This document shows, one piece after another, positions 21,383 through 34,388 of a stretch of DNA of 64,000 bases. Positions within the stretch are counted from its first letter, which is position 1. Each line of letters opens with the position of its first letter. Source of the DNA: Rehmannia glutinosa (Eukaryota; Streptophyta; Magnoliopsida; Lamiales; Orobanchaceae); assembly GCA_016081115.2 (NCBI GenBank), contig JABTTQ020002177.1, forward strand, positions 62,001 through 126,000. The letters run 5' to 3'. The notes beneath the pieces were generated by a model. It saw only the letters and a program-made list of their open reading frames with translations. It had not been told where the DNA came from and did no database searches. The position numbers and the translations under genes are program-made.

Positions 21383-24300
21383 TGTTTCAACATAAATCTC
21401 ATTAAAAAAAAAGGAATGTTTCAACATCAATAAACTTAAAGGAATAAGTCATTGTCTTGTTTTCGCAATTGGTGGGAGTTTTTGTCCAATGTGTTTTTGT
21501 TATGGGTATGGAACACAAAAAAGTATACTTGACTTTGGAATATATCAACTGTTTTTTCACAAGAAACTTGTGTATGGACTATGGAATGATTATTATTATT
21601 ATTGCTTTTCGGTTATTGAACTAATCGTAAAATTTGTACATGTAATTCTTGGCATACGTAGGAGTGGATACAATATTTTATATTCAAGCTACTTATGTTT
21701 GTATTTAGGATTTTAGTGATAATATGGAAATAAAAAAATATACATTAATAATGCTTCAACTTTATCATATATTCATATATACAATCTTTTCTAAAATTGA
21801 TTAATAACTTAATGATTACACAGTTCGACTTCTCACTGCTTTGTGCTTCGCGATTCAGCCCCTTGGATCATACTTCCCTAGACATGTTGGAAGATATATC
21901 CTTTTCCCATGCAAAACAAAATTTACATAATGGAATTTCTTCCAAAATTGATATGTACTATTGTTTTTCTTTTGAACTTTGAGTTCTTGTAAAGAAAAGG
22001 GTCTGTCTGTTAAGTTTAGTTGCATTCTTTGGATGGGCTATTGATGCTACTTGGTTCACCTGGTTCCTCATCCTTGATGCATCCTGCAAGGTAAATAGGT
22101 AATTGATTTTATCCAAGAAATTACTCTTCCTTACTAATGTAAAAATTACTCTACAGTTTTATAGCCATTTGTCTTTGGTTGTTTCTGGGTTTCATCCACG
22201 GCCAGACATCTTTGATCTCCTGGACAGAAGACTGTAAGTAAATATAACTATTTTTCTTGATATATTTAAACTAATTGTCCAAGTAAATACGAAAATCGCC
22301 ATTTACAATAAAATATGTTAATTCAAAAATCTGCTTATGTTCATTGGTTTTTGTAAATCTGTTTTTTTTTTTTTTAAATAAAAAAACATTTTGGTTATAT
22401 TGCCCTACCCTAATTTTTTTCTATGCAAGTTTCTTCTGGATAAAAGCAGATTTTCAATATAAGCTTGGGATATGTAGGAATATTTTTCATTTTTTTTCTA
22501 TAACATCTATTTTTATTTATATGCAATGCAGTATAAAAAGGAATAAAATAAAAAAGTGAGCGTGTTTACATCAATGTATGTTTCATAGTGTATGCAGAGG
22601 ATAATATTTCATATTATATATTGTGTTTTCTGATTTAACAGTTTTTTATTTAAATGCAAATGTATTGTATTATATTCAAACTGATTTATATGCAACTCAA
22701 ATTTAAAAAGAATGACATAAAATACAAAAACAATGAACATACCTCTAGACTAAATATCCGAGTTGCTGATGTACAAATGAACGTTGTAGACGTTGCAATC
22801 CCATGAGGCATATTTTTTGCCTTTTAGTTTTAATCTTTTACCCAGATTTTGGGTTTTTTTAGTATGTTGTGGAGTGCAAAGTGTTGTAATTTGGGTTTTG
22901 GAACTGGAATAAAGTTGTTGCTATTTATAATTGATCTTGCAACATATTCAAAATTTTGTATCATGTAGAGTATCAATGATAAATTGCAATTATTTATTAT
23001 CAGGCTCTTTTTATCTGTCCAATGTTGAATTATGGAGTCATACTACTTGTATTTTCAATACATAAATCTCGTTTTTGGTGTATATTCAAAAAAAATATAC
23101 TGCATTTTCAATGATTTAGAAAACCGAAACTTATTCACAATTATTAAATGAATTATATTGATTAACTTTTTTGTATCAACATATTAAAAAACGGAAATGT
23201 ATTCCTTTTTTGGCTTCCAAGACAGACCAAGTTATGATTAACAAAGAAACTTTAATGGTCTGTATTAAATACAGGAAAAAGGAATTAATGTTTACATTTA
23301 ATAACTCATTAATTTCCCGCATGCGCCACCATTATTCATTGTTCCTTTTGGTCTTTCCAAGAGTTTCCTACAGTAAATACTCAATTTAATAACTCATACA
23401 GATGGTTACAGAAAAATATTAGAACATTGCCTAAAATAGAAACCACATTTTGGCGGGAACTTTCCTAAGTTAGAGACTATCTTGTTTTTATATATTATAT
23501 AGATTTATTTTTAAGATGACACTTAAGAGCTTACAAAATCCAAAACAATATTCAATATTCTTGAAAGTTTTAGGATGTAACTGAACTTCATACCTTATAG
23601 GGTGTTGGATTGAAGCCAGTGTCTGTGTCTGGAGCTATAACCATTTCTTGCTTAAGATATAGATCTCGTACAAACAATGAATGTGAATGCCTTATTTCCA
23701 GGATAATATGGGCTCCTTAAGTTGCATATACTTACTAATAAAGCATTTGACTCTAGAGTAGCATCTCTTCAATATTTGGGCCATTTCACATTTTTTAAGT
23801 TTTGGCTCCATAAATGGAAGCAATGTTTGTGTACAACAAAACTACAGGTTTAGTAACAAACTATGATTTCATACCAACCGGAAGTTAAATAAAAACATCA
23901 TAAGATGACATGTACGGAGTGTGACGTCAAGTCACATAGTTTGACTGGAAACAGAATCCAAGTCCTACCATTTTGCCAGCATATTATGACCCCATGGACA
24001 CAATACATTGCTTTATTTATAAATAATATAAAAAGCAGAGTTATTTCGACTAAACCCTAAACCCATATGCAACACAAAATTCCAAACAAAATGAGAAATA
24101 AGATTTGTTTCAACTGACCCAGCGAGTGTCTGACAGGAGACGTCCCAACCGCCTCACTGATATGTGACTAAAGCTTTCAAAGCTATCCCTGATTCCACAA
24201 CCAGCTGCATTAAAATAATATCAATAATCCTCTGAATGCACTCTTCCCCCTGAAATCAACCAAATGCAAATTTTTGTATGTAAAGCATTTTCTTGTGATT

Positions 24301-25627
24301 CCAATACAAGATGCCAATAATAAAAATATTATGACAACACCTCGACAATTGGGAAGTAAACACACTTCAGCCTGTCATTTGTTTCTAGAAAAACTCTTTG
24401 GCCTTGAAATTGATAATTATATCAACAAACTATCAGAGCTCATATTACAAAAACGATGTACAACCATTTGATCATAGTTGTTAGTGCATGACTATTACTT
24501 TGAGTTGAGCATATACGAACACTTCAAGCTCTGTAACATAATATATATATGATTGTGTTAACCTTATCTTTCCATGGAGTTATAATATAATCTTACATCT
24601 CACGATTGTCAAATTGGTGCAGAAGGAAGGAGAGACAAACAAGTGCCTCCACAAAATACCCTAATCAAAATCAACTTTTGATTTAACACTAATCATGCCA
24701 GTCAATCGTCTACCAGTTCTTGCTCCAATTTGCCAAATTACAAGGTAAGTCAACCAAATCTTACTGCAACACAATTAATTACTACCACTAATACGAAAAA
24801 AAATCCTATTTTTCAATTCCTACGATTAGCCTCATAATACACCAAATAGTCAAAAAATTTGTAAAAATTCAAGAATCGTCAGTAATTAGTAGTAAGGGTG
24901 AATCAAATTTCTAGGGCTTACAACTAAAATTCCCCAAACAAAATTCAAAAAAGAAATACAGTATTACAATATTTCATATTCATAACATGTTCATACTTTT
25001 TCACAACTAGATCATTATATAGCTTAAAGCATATGAAAAGAAATCCAAAATTAAAAGATAAGAAAAAAACGAGGGAAATGTGGGCACACTTTAGTAATTG
25101 ACGAGCAACCATGGCGAACAGCGAGATCGGTGACGACAACACCTTCAACCTGGGCACTAGAGTCATGGTTTCTTGGACGACATCGAAGGAAAAAATTTAG
25201 ATAGCGGGGGTCTATGAGCTTGAGTTGGATATGGACGGCGAAGCATGTATGCCATGGGAGAGGACGACAGAGATAAGACAACAAGGGTCTTCGGCGAGCG
25301 GCGGCATAGGAGAGGCTGACGGAGAGAGGCGGCCATGAGTGATTGACGGATTTTGAGGGAGAAGTAGCTGATGAGGGTTTTCTTTGTCTCTGAAGAAGTA
25401 TATGTTTGAGAGATTTTGCTGGGTAGGTGAAGTGAATTCGGGGGAAATACCTATTCAGAAACAAACTGGGGAAAATTAATTTTATTTTATTTTAAAGTGA
25501 TAATAATTGAGTAATACCATCTAATTTAAACAAATGATGTTAATAGTGATGTTATAAATCAATAAAGGATGGACAAAGACATCTGTTGGAATATTCAGCA
25601 GAAAAAAAAAAGAAGAGAGAAGCAAAG
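21383..25627. other. AT-rich DNA without a recognisable gene
   Basis: There are no transposon termini or protein families I can name in these 4.2 kb. Possible exon scraps are: plus 24695-24744 (MPVNRLPVLAPICQIT then AG/GTAAGT, a good donor); minus about 24120-24205, bounded by a TGCAG acceptor and ending RRLGRLLSDTRWVS and a stop; and a GC-richer block at 25090-25460 with short open frames on both strands (minus ORF 25051-25464, 137 residues, unrecognised). A direct repeat TGTTTCAACAT occurs at 21384 and 21416. This may be the least transposon-derived part of the window. Confidence 0.35.
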
Positions 25628-25805
25628 TCTTCATCTTCTTCATCACTATCATCATTTAAGATTCTTTTAACTCCGTAAGCTTCATTGAATTTGACATGAA
25701 TAGATTCTTCGACCACCATGCTAATTTTGTTATAAACTTGATATGCCTTCCTCTTAGTCGAGTACCCCATAAATATCCCTTCATCGGCCTAATGGATCAA
25801 GTTTG
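25628..25805 (-). pseudogene. Copia pol fragment, left piece of a split element
   Basis: The minus strand encodes GYSTKRKAYQVYNKISMVVE and then ESIHVKFNEA and NDDSDEED, the post-integrase linker of the copia family at 59139-64000 (compare 63220-63360). It joins the other minus-strand piece at 38504: together they bracket the Athila-like element, and only about 18 bp of copia sequence are missing between them. On the left the homology stops near 25628, so RT, RNase H and 3' LTR are lost. Confidence 0.85.
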
Positions 25806-27182
25806 TGTTCGCCAAAAATATTTTGGATCTCTATATCAAAGATACGGTGTAGTTTATAGGATAATGGAAAGCAAGTCGTATTCCTCGGGATTGACTACTT
25901 TAACACTTAGGTTATAATAACATCGCATTTCAATTTTATTGAAGCGACCGAATATCACAAGTTTTTATAAAAAAATCGAAAATAAAAGAAAAATAAATAA
26001 TTTGCGAACCCAACAAGTATTTCAACAACCACGGAAGCAATCTTTGGCACATAATGTCAACATGCTTCTTCAATATTAAATTCAATTAATGTTTCAATAA
26101 CCAATTTATGCAATTCTATGGGTTCAATTCTTAAAATAGTTTATTCCGTCTCCTGGGTAGCGCATAAATAGTAGATTAATAATAATTGAGGTCTCCCGAT
26201 CCATCACAACTATTATTAACTTCCAAAAGATCTTTGAATTGAAATACCCCCACAAGCAAAAGTAGAATACCGATACATTACCATGTTTATGTCTGAATTC
26301 GATTTTCGTCTTGTTAGAACTCACCTCCCGAATTGTGGACTAACAAGTATAATTGACAATTATAAATAAGCACTCGAATTCATAAAATAGAACACATGAA
26401 TCAACTATGAAAATAATTAATCACAATTTAACATGAATCCACAGTTTTGATTATGCCCCTAAGATCCGAAAGATTAGCCAAACATTGACAACAATTTCAT
26501 AGATAAATTTGAAATTAACATTGTGACATCATTTAAGCACAAACAAGAGATCTAGACATAGAAAGAAAACCCCTTCTTGTCACGATGGATTCCCCTTCCA
26601 AGCCTTTGAAGCTCCTGTGTCGTAGATGCGAAAGGCCTTGTGGTGTTCTTTGTAACCTAGCCCTCCTCTCTCAGAAGACCTTGAATCTTCTATTCCTGTG
26701 TAACTTGGTGTGTTGTATGTGGTATGAATGGATGAATTTTCGTGCAAGCCTTGGGTCCCTTTTATAGCCTGACAGGGTCGTGTGGGTTTTACTCAACCCA
26801 ACCTCATACACCCATGTGGGTCCCACACGGTTCGGCTGTGCTGCTTGTTTTCATCCCCTGTTTCTTCCCAACTTCACACGGACATGTCATTTTTCACATG
26901 GGTATGTCACACGGCCGTGTGGTCCCACACGGTCCGTCCGTGTGACGTATTTTTGTCTGGTTTCTTCGTCTTTTCGATCTTCTCTTTGCATTCGTTAGTC
27001 CTATCCGGGCCTTTCAACTGATATTTCTTCGATTAAGCTCCGTTTCTTGTAAAAAGTTACAAGAATACGCAGTATCATGCCCTTCTAAGGAAACCAAGTA
27101 AAAATATACTAACTATGCGTGCAAATACATCAAATATATATCATTTTAAGCCCCAAAATGCACGTATATTTTACACGCATCA
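25806..27182 (-). mobile_element. 3' LTR of an Athila-like element
   Basis: On the plus strand it opens TGTTCGCCAAAAATAT and ends TTTTACACGCATCA (1377 bp). It is a direct repeat of 37405-38503. The minus-strand tract GTTTGGGGGATTT at 27183-27195 is a polypurine tract abutting it. A GC-rich block at 26765-26945 contains the perfect palindrome CACACGGCCGTGTG (26908-26921) and relatives. It is inserted into the copia linker sequence at 25805. Confidence 0.9.
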
Positions 27183-28696
27183 AAATCCCCCAAACTTTAA
27201 GCATTGCTCGTCCTCGAGCAAATTAAAAAAAATAATATCAAGGGGTAAAAAGAACACACAAGAATACTATAAACATTTAATCTCATATGACTCCATACTC
27301 AAGTAAACCATGCAATTCATTATCAAGAAGTCATCTTTCATAAGCTCGGCATAATCAATACTCTCTTGGGTACTTGACATCGCGACTCACAAGTAAATAA
27401 TGTGTCACTCAACTCTCAAAGTGTATGGAAAATGTTTACGCTCAAAATAAATTCAATGAAAGTAAAACTACCATAGGCTTGCAAATCGTCTAACATCTCT
27501 ACCACTTTTGTGTGCACAATCTAAAAATCAAAAAAGACTTTTCATATGGTTGTAATGTAGGCTCTTTGGTAAAGGTAGGGAAAATTTGGATTAAGTGACT
27601 TGACTTGAGCAAATAGAATTTAACCGTACAAACTTGCAATTCACCAACCCAATTTTATCATAAAACTCATTCTTTTCAAGATATTTTCTTTTTCGACTCA
27701 ATTCCACCCTTATTTTTCCTTTTTCATTCTTAGGCCTTTTTCCCTTTTTTCTTTTTCTTTAGCCTCAAGCTCTCATTTTTTCACAATTTTCAGAATTTTT
27801 TTTTTCTTTTGCTCGATTTTCTCTATTTCTTTCTCAGAGATTTTTCTTTCTTTTTCGAGCTTCATTCTTCTTCCATTTACCTAGATACTGTTCATCCATC
27901 TTTCTTTTGCCAACTTCCTTTTTTTTCCATAAATTTTCACCACATCTCCCCCAAACTTGTTCATTTTCTATAAGCTCAAAAATTTCAGGGATAAAATCAA
28001 TTTTCAATTTTAAAGATCAATGTGGCTAACAATAAAAAGGTTTGGCTCAAAATTGGCTGACTAGGGAATCATGAGTTCATAGGTAGGCTTTTTAGGCTAA
28101 ACAAAGATGGCCTTAAATCATTTCCAAAAATTGCACACACACATGTCTTCAATGAAGATATCAGAGCAAGTTCTAGAGTTCTATCAATCATGAATGACAC
28201 ACTCAAGAAAAAATAAGCTGCATAAGAAAAAATAGTTATAGGCACAAAAGCTCACAGGCTTATTTTTTGCAACATGCTCAAATACCCATTTTTCTTAACT
28301 ATTGCCAAACAAATAAAAGACATTTCCTTAACCATTCATCGCATTATTCACAAAAACATGTCATCTCATAAAATTAAATGCTCATAGTAAGAATCATATG
28401 GAAGCTTTGCATTTTCGAAAATTTTGATTAAAAATCACACACAAAAACAATTAAAAGTGCTAAATCGATAAACTTGCTAAAATAAAAAATAAAAATTAAA
28501 AATCCTTTTAAAAAAATCGAAAATTTTTATGCAAAAAAAAATGTTCTACATGTAATTCTAAATGCAATGCAGAATGCAAGAAAGTATTAAATTACGCATT
28601 CTTGACAACCCCCCAAACTTAAAATATGCTTTGTCTCGAACATATGAGGAAATTATCAAAAGTAAAGATGAATGCGTAATAAGTACTTACATAGCT
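27183..28696 (-). other. 3' untranslated internal region of the Athila-like element
   Basis: A long non-coding stretch lies between ORF1 and the 3' LTR. Two PPT-type boxes are present, at 27183-27225 (CCCCCAAACTTTAAGC...TCCTCGAGCAAA) and 28608-28640 (CCCCCAAACTTAAAAT...GTCTCGAAC), about 1.4 kb apart. Between them lies strongly pyrimidine-rich plus-strand sequence (27660-27960). No ORF. Confidence 0.7.
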
Positions 28697-30257
28697 CACT
28701 GTGGTGGTGGAGGTGGAGGGTAGTGGCCCTGTGAAATTTGCCACTGGTCCATACGAGACATCATCTCGTACATGTACTGCTACTGTTGGGTGATGGCATC
28801 AAATCGCTGTAAGTACTCCGTGTGGTACTCATCAGCTGTAGCCGTCAACTGATATGTGTTATCTATCAATTTGCCCATTTCGGTTTCCACCCTTTCTAGC
28901 CTCTCACTCGTGGTAAATTGATGGTTACCCTATTGTCTAGAGGATTCCGACACCTCATTCATTGGCTCATCTTGCTCTTCTTGAGCAGCAGCCCCCTGTT
29001 CATCTCTTAGCAACCAATTACCCCTATTTCTTATGGATGTAGCTTCAGGGTTAGGACGCTTAACCTTTGTTCTATCTGCCTGATTTAGCCAGTAATCACG
29101 CCCATCAAATTGAATCATCTTCATAGCAGATAGAACAGTTAAATCAATTAATTTAGGCCCTGCGGCGTCCTCATACCCTTCAAAACTAACATTGAAGTAC
29201 TCAGCAATAGGAGTAATCATCCCCCCGACAAAAATTTCGCCCCTCTTAGATTTTCTCATCCTATCAAATTGCTGGGCTATCATAGCCTCAATGTTTGGCA
29301 CAACCTTAGTCCCCGACGCCATACAAATAATAATGAACTATTCATCTACCCTCAAGGCCCCTTTACTCTCCTCCCTCGCAAAAACGTCTCTGTTAAGGCT
29401 CTTTGTAAATAGTGGAATATGGGGTTTCGAATGCTAGATGCCTTCGAGGTACCCGACGTGTAGATTCATTTCCCAGTTATTTCTCTCCAAAAACTATCTT
29501 TATCAAAATCCTCGTGCTGCTCAACCCTATAAGCCGAATTTTATAAATTTCATTCAAATCATCAATAGTTAACTCCCTCGGCCCATTCGCCAACTGAAAC
29601 TGAATTCCCATCAAATTTCTTTTTCGAACCACCAATTCAAAACTACTCAAAAATTCAAGTGTATAAACCGAATAAGTAGCCCAATGCCCATTCAAAAATT
29701 CATGCTAATCAATTCGACCACATATAGCCTGAAAATCATCCAATAAACCTAAATTAGCAAGAGTAGGTTCATCGGGATACCTAGTATTAATCCATGGTCG
29801 AAAGTAGAGTATCGCCCATCTAGCTTCTCATTAGGGTCTAGTATTCAGATATTTGCTTTATCAGCATAGAGACTCTTCTGGATAGTTGGCTGATTCATCT
29901 TCTAAACCTTATCCATTGACATTAGGTCATCAAAAAGCACATAGATAGACTCTTCTGTGACCATAATTCTTTTGTTCAGCATTCTGAAAGCTTTACTCTC
30001 AGCTGAGTATCCTAAGAATATACCTTCATCATCATTAGCATCAAAAGCTTTCAAATTGTCCTTGCCATTATTATTGATGAAACACTTGCACTACAAGAAA
30101 ATCGCTCAATGAAATCTTTTGTCGTTTGGCAAGATGACATCCGAAGCTTCCGACTCTTCGGGCTCATATATCGGTTTTGGATGGGGTTCGGGCTCCGGAG
30201 TTGGTCCCCTTCTTCTTCTCATATTTCTCCTTGTTCCTCTTTTACCCCTAGAAGCCA
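28697..30257 (-). pseudogene. Athila ORF1-type protein, interrupted
   Basis: The minus-strand frame starts at ATG 30257 with MASRGKRGTRRNMRRRRGP and the PEPEPHPKPIYEPEE tract, breaks at about 30106, resumes near 29807 and runs to a PPPPPPQ terminus near 28697. Readable parts include FQLANGPRELTIDDLNEIY (29477-29695 ORF) and MASGTKVVPNIEAMIAQQFD then FVGGMITPIAEYFNV and FDGRDYWLNQAD (28930-29322 ORF). The layout fits the plant-specific ATHILA ORF1 family found between pol and the 3' LTR of Athila-lineage Ty3 elements; its role is unproven. It holds stops, a frameshift and a 290-bp copia insert. A plus-strand relative is at 42488-43298. Confidence 0.75.
29808..30098 (-). pseudogene. Foreign copia pol scrap inside Athila ORF1
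   Basis: The minus strand reads KCFINNNGKDNLKAFDAND, then EGIFLGYSAESKAF and EESIYVLFDD. This is the integrase-to-RT linker of a copia element different from the one at 59-64 kb. It interrupts ORF1, which continues on both sides. Its right edge reads, on the plus strand, CACTACAAGAAAATCGC, a CACTA-like terminus, so the scrap may have been carried by a DNA transposon or joined by repair. Confidence 0.65.
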
Positions 30258-30825
30258 TGAAAACCAAGATTATGAGATAAGAAAGTCTGAAATTTGAAGT
30301 TTTTGAAAAACCCCAAACTTGGTGTAGAACTTGGAGAAGTTGAAAATTTGAAGGCTTTAGGTGGTGGGTTTCTTGAGAAGATGAATAATTTGTGTTTTTG
30401 GGGTGAGATTTATAGTGAATTTGAAGAGATTTGGGTTAGGGTTTGGGTAGGAGAAAGTGGGAGAAAAAAATGAGTTTTGGGGGTGAATTTTGGGTTAAAA
30501 GTCGACACTGTCCGATTTTTTGATGGGCCACACGACCTGTGTGGCCCTGCGCCCGCTGCTGTTTCTGCTCGCCCAATCCCACACAAGCATGTGGATGGTT
30601 GTGTGGCGCTGGGCAATTCGCCTTCCCGCACGGCCTGGTCGTGTGGTACCACAAGACCGTGCGATATAATTTTCGTACTTTTTTTTTCATAACCGGAGTT
30701 TGTCGACGACGCTCTTACACAACAACTCACAAAACTAAACACAACTAAAAATTAAGTTAATAAAAATAAAATTTAAAATTGAAGGCGATTAAAACTGAAC
30801 AGAAATATGAAATAAAATAGGTTGC
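30258..30825 (-). other. Internal region between ORF1 and the CACTA insertion
   Basis: Non-coding. It contains the internal palindrome-type cluster of the Athila-like element (30529-30665: CACACGACCTGTGTGG, then GCACGGCCTGGTCGTGTGG), resembling the block in its LTRs. The minus-strand ORFs at 30410-30742 read through this block and are not recognisable proteins. Confidence 0.5.
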
Positions 30826-31187
30826 GCGCCACTACAACAAAAATGGTAATACACAACACAATAACGACAACGGTTTTTTGCTAAACTGTTGTATTTTACG
30901 TAATAGACTACAGTTTGTACGAAAACTGTAGTCTTTGAGCGGCCCTTTTCTTTAACGACAACGGTTATTCAGCAACCGTTGTGTGTGAGCGGATTTATTT
31001 AAAAAACGACAACGGATGTTGCAACAGTTTTAGAAAGCGTTGCAAATTTCAAAAACAACAACGTCTGTACAACGGTTTTCAAACCGTTGTATATCAGCGA
31101 AAAAATTGTTAAATTAATAAAGGGAAAAAATGAAAGGAAAAAAATTGTTAGATAAAAAGGAACAAAATTAAATCAATGACTTATGAT

Positions 31188-31625
31188 TAGAGTGTCAAAA
31201 CGGGTTGGCGGGCGGGCGGCCGTGGGGTAGGAAAATCCCGCTAATCGACGGCGCGGGGCGGGCGTAAATATGCTCAAGACACCAAAAAATAAAAAATACA
31301 AAAAAAAAATTGTGCATATTATTAATTTTAATGAGTTAAATATAATAATGGATGACAGATGCATATTTTAAAAACATATTATACAATCTTTTATAATTGA
31401 TAAATATATAAAATAACAATTACTATTTTTTTCTTGTATTTCTTCTTATTTCTTATTTTTTTTCTTTTTGATTTATGGTGGGCTGGCTCGGTGGCCTACC
31501 CCGTCAAGCCCGCGGCGGGCTAGCCCGTTTAGGCCAGCCCCTGACGGCCTTAAAGACTTAACCCACCCACTAACCTTAAAGGGGGTCCGCTGCTTCGACG
31601 GACCGACCCATTTTGACAAACTCTA
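31188..31625. mobile_element. hAT-type MITE nested in the CACTA element
   Basis: The left end is TAGAGTGTCAAAACGGGTTGG; the right end is CCGACCCATTTTGACAAACTCTA, an inverted terminal repeat with few mismatches. Flanks are CTTATGAT (31180-31187) and CTTATTTT (31626-31633), a plausible 8-bp TSD with two differences. Both ends continue into GC-rich GGCGGGC/GCCCGC sequence, and the centre is AT-rich. Non-coding. Confidence 0.75.
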
Positions 31626-31633
31626 CTTATTTT

Positions 31634-31715
31634 TCCTACTGAATCAATACGATGACCTCTAGCAATGGCAATTAAGTACTCATAATGAAATTAAAGCTTT
31701 ACAGTACCTAATATA

Positions 31716-31746
<31 letters not shown>

Positions 31747-34104
31747 GAGCTTGATTTAAGTGAGTAGTCATGGATAGTAAATGATTTTTGTTATTTTCTT
31801 TTTTCATTCAAATGATCGAACTTTTTTACTTTCTATTTTAGATTTTTTGCCATTGTATCCTTTCATAAAATTAAAGAATCAGACGTCGATCGGACTTATG
31901 ATTTGCTGTTGGAGAAAATATTGGTTCTAATTAAGTTTGTTAATTTGGCCCTCGATTCAAGTGTTTTACTATTCCATCAAAGTTGGCTAAAATTATACGA
32001 CTTTTACTTAATATCATGCATTCAAAACTTGTGATATTTATATAACTGTAGATATAATATATATATATCAATTATGAAATAAACACGAACATATATAAAT
32101 CAAGAGTTCTTGAAGAACAAATATTCACTATATGTATAAAAAATAAAAAAATAAAAAAAATTAAATTGGTCGAGTATGGGTCGGGTCCGCCTGGACCCGA
32201 GACCCGACCCACCAATGTTTTGACGAAACCATTTTGTAGTAGCTAGGTAGCGTGATTAAAATGATAATGATCGAGTTTCACAACGGTTTACCATATTATA
32301 TATATTACATCTTTTTATATATATTGACGCTAGTATAATTAAGTCTTAAATAATGGTTTCTATCTAATTTATAAACAATTAAATGATTTTTTAACCAAAA
32401 CAAATCCTTCCAATTATAATTGATTCTTATTTATTTATTGTTATCATATAAATTAAAAAAACATATCAATTAATTAGCCTAAGTTAATCAAACACTCCTG
32501 CACCCACTAAAAAAGAAACACTCACTCGCACGTTATGCACTCTTTCTCTCTCAAAGTGATCATGTCTCTCTGGAAGGGAAGAAAGCCGCGCGCGCCAAAA
32601 TTTCACAGATAAGGAAATATTTTTCACACGATCTCTTCCTTTTCACATTTACAGAATTCTTTTGGAAAATCGTATTGCGTTCTCCTATTTTTTTCACACG
32701 ATCTCCTAATTCTTTTAGGAAGAAGAAAGTTCAAGCAGGTCCCCCAAATTGTCCTCGGCTTCTCGGGAAAAGCATACACGAACGTCTGAGAAGGAAAATC
32801 AAACAATCGATCTTGTGGATTATCGTTCATCAAGTCTTCTCATCAACCCCCAAATTCTGATTATTATTACATAAGGTATCCCAAATCCCTAAAATTAGAA
32901 AATTCTAGCCACCAAATTTATTCCTAATTAATTCTAACCTAATTTAATCTATTGTCAGACTCCATTGTTATCTATAGTTGTGATTTTTTGAATTTTTTAT
33001 ATAATGATTTTCCTTGTTGAATCATCAACCTGATTTGATTTTTAGCATTAATAATTTTATGTTTATATTATTTGATTTTTCTCGGTTCTCTTTTTGGCAT
33101 GTTTATGCTTCTTTTCGAGTTTTTGATGACATCTTCCTATTTTGAATTGGGTGTTTGTCATGGCTAGAATGATTAATATCAAATGAATCAAAATACATAT
33201 GTTATTAGTGTGTGGTCATTCTTGAGATTGTTGTGTTATGATAGGAATATGATTGTGTCATAATTGATTTATTCCCCTGGATCAAGGAAAAAGAGTTCCT
33301 TTAGCCCGACTATCTCCAAACTTTTTTCCTTCACTGAATTTGCAGGCCGGGGTTTATGATGGTTTTGTTTTAGAAATTAAGGTGCTATATATAAGAGTTC
33401 GTACATATATTGTTTGGTACTATCAAATAGCAGGACAAGTAAATTGAGTCATGGCTTTCCCTAAGTTTACAAATCCTCGAAATGAAAGACTAGTCCTTCC
33501 ACGCATTATATGAAATAACCAGGCATCGACCCATTGTTGTAGATACATCATAAACAACATACATCAAACTGTCTTAGAATGAGTATCAAACTTTATTTAT
33601 TTAGATTCATAAGAGTGAAAAACATTTTTCAAAGAATAGTACTTTTATAAGTAATCCCTTGCCCAATAACATTAAACTGCAGAAGTAACGGGCCGAAGAA
33701 AAGCCAGTGCGAGTGGTTTAAAATATGCCTAACTTAGTCTTGGAGCACACACTTTTTTTTAAATCAACTAGCATAAATTTCATGCCATAGCCCCAGACAA
33801 CATAACATAGACAAAGACATAATCCAATTAGAAGACCGTATAGATAGTGCATTTTACATGTGGATTCCAATTTGTAATCTCTCCAACTCGATTTTGAACT
33901 GTTTTATGTCTCATTCACAGAGAAGAAACGTAGACGCTTATTATTCTTCCATTTTACGCCATTTTCCGCTTTATTTATGTGAATATGTGCCCTTTTGTTT
34001 CAGCTAGCTTCTTTATCTTCTCACAATTTCTTCCATTTTTGCATGAGCTTGTTTAGTCAGGGGTTTCAAGAATTCGTCAGTTTTATTCATCAAAAAGGTT
34101 TGCT
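31634..34104. other. CACTA interior: AT-rich DNA with exon-like sequence
   Basis: There is an (AT)n run at 31711-31746. At 32510-32875 a pyrimidine-rich then coding-like block (TCTTTCTCTCTCAAAG, then a repeated TTTTCACACGATCTC at 32631-32645 and 32691-32705) ends near a TAAG/GTATCC possible donor, resembling the first exon of a host gene. No protein family can be named. GGGTCGGGTCCGCC at 32177-32190 is another repeat scrap. Possible gene capture, unproven. Confidence 0.35.
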
Positions 34105-34114
34105 TTCTTTTGCA

Positions 34115-34378
34115 GGAATAATTACAAAAACCACCCCTGAGGTTTAGGGTAATTACAAAAAAACCCAGAAAAGTTTCAAAATTACAAAAAAGCCCCTGTT
34201 TTTTTATTATGCCTTAAATGTAAGACGATACTAAATATTTTTACAAGTGTAAAGGGGTTCTTTGAAAAAAAAATTTTATGAGGGGTATCAAATCTCAAGG
34301 TGGTATTTATAATTTTCAAAAATCTATGGGTCTTTTTGTAATTATCCCAAACTTCAGGGGTAGTTTTGTAATGATCCC
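34115..34378. mobile_element. Mutator-like MITE with 10-bp TSD
   Basis: This 264-bp element has inverted ends: left GGAATAATTACAAAAACCACC; right, reverse-complemented, GGGATCATTACAAAACTACC. The match continues through CCTGA(G/A)GTTT(A/G)GGGTAATTACAAAAA. Direct flanks TTCTTTTGCA (34105-34114) and TTCTCTTGCA (34379-34388) are a 10-bp TSD with one mismatch, in the 8-11 bp range of Mutator-like elements. Non-coding. A degraded relative is at 9966-10186. Confidence 0.8.
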
Positions 34379-34388
34379 TTCTCTTGCA

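Noticed and set aside
25051..25464. 137-residue minus-strand ORF as a gene
   Set aside because: No recognisable domain, biased composition and open frames on both strands; kept only as part of the unassigned region.
31711..31746. (AT)n run as a functional element
   Set aside because: Simple microsatellite, like those at 18886 and 35354; no further structure.
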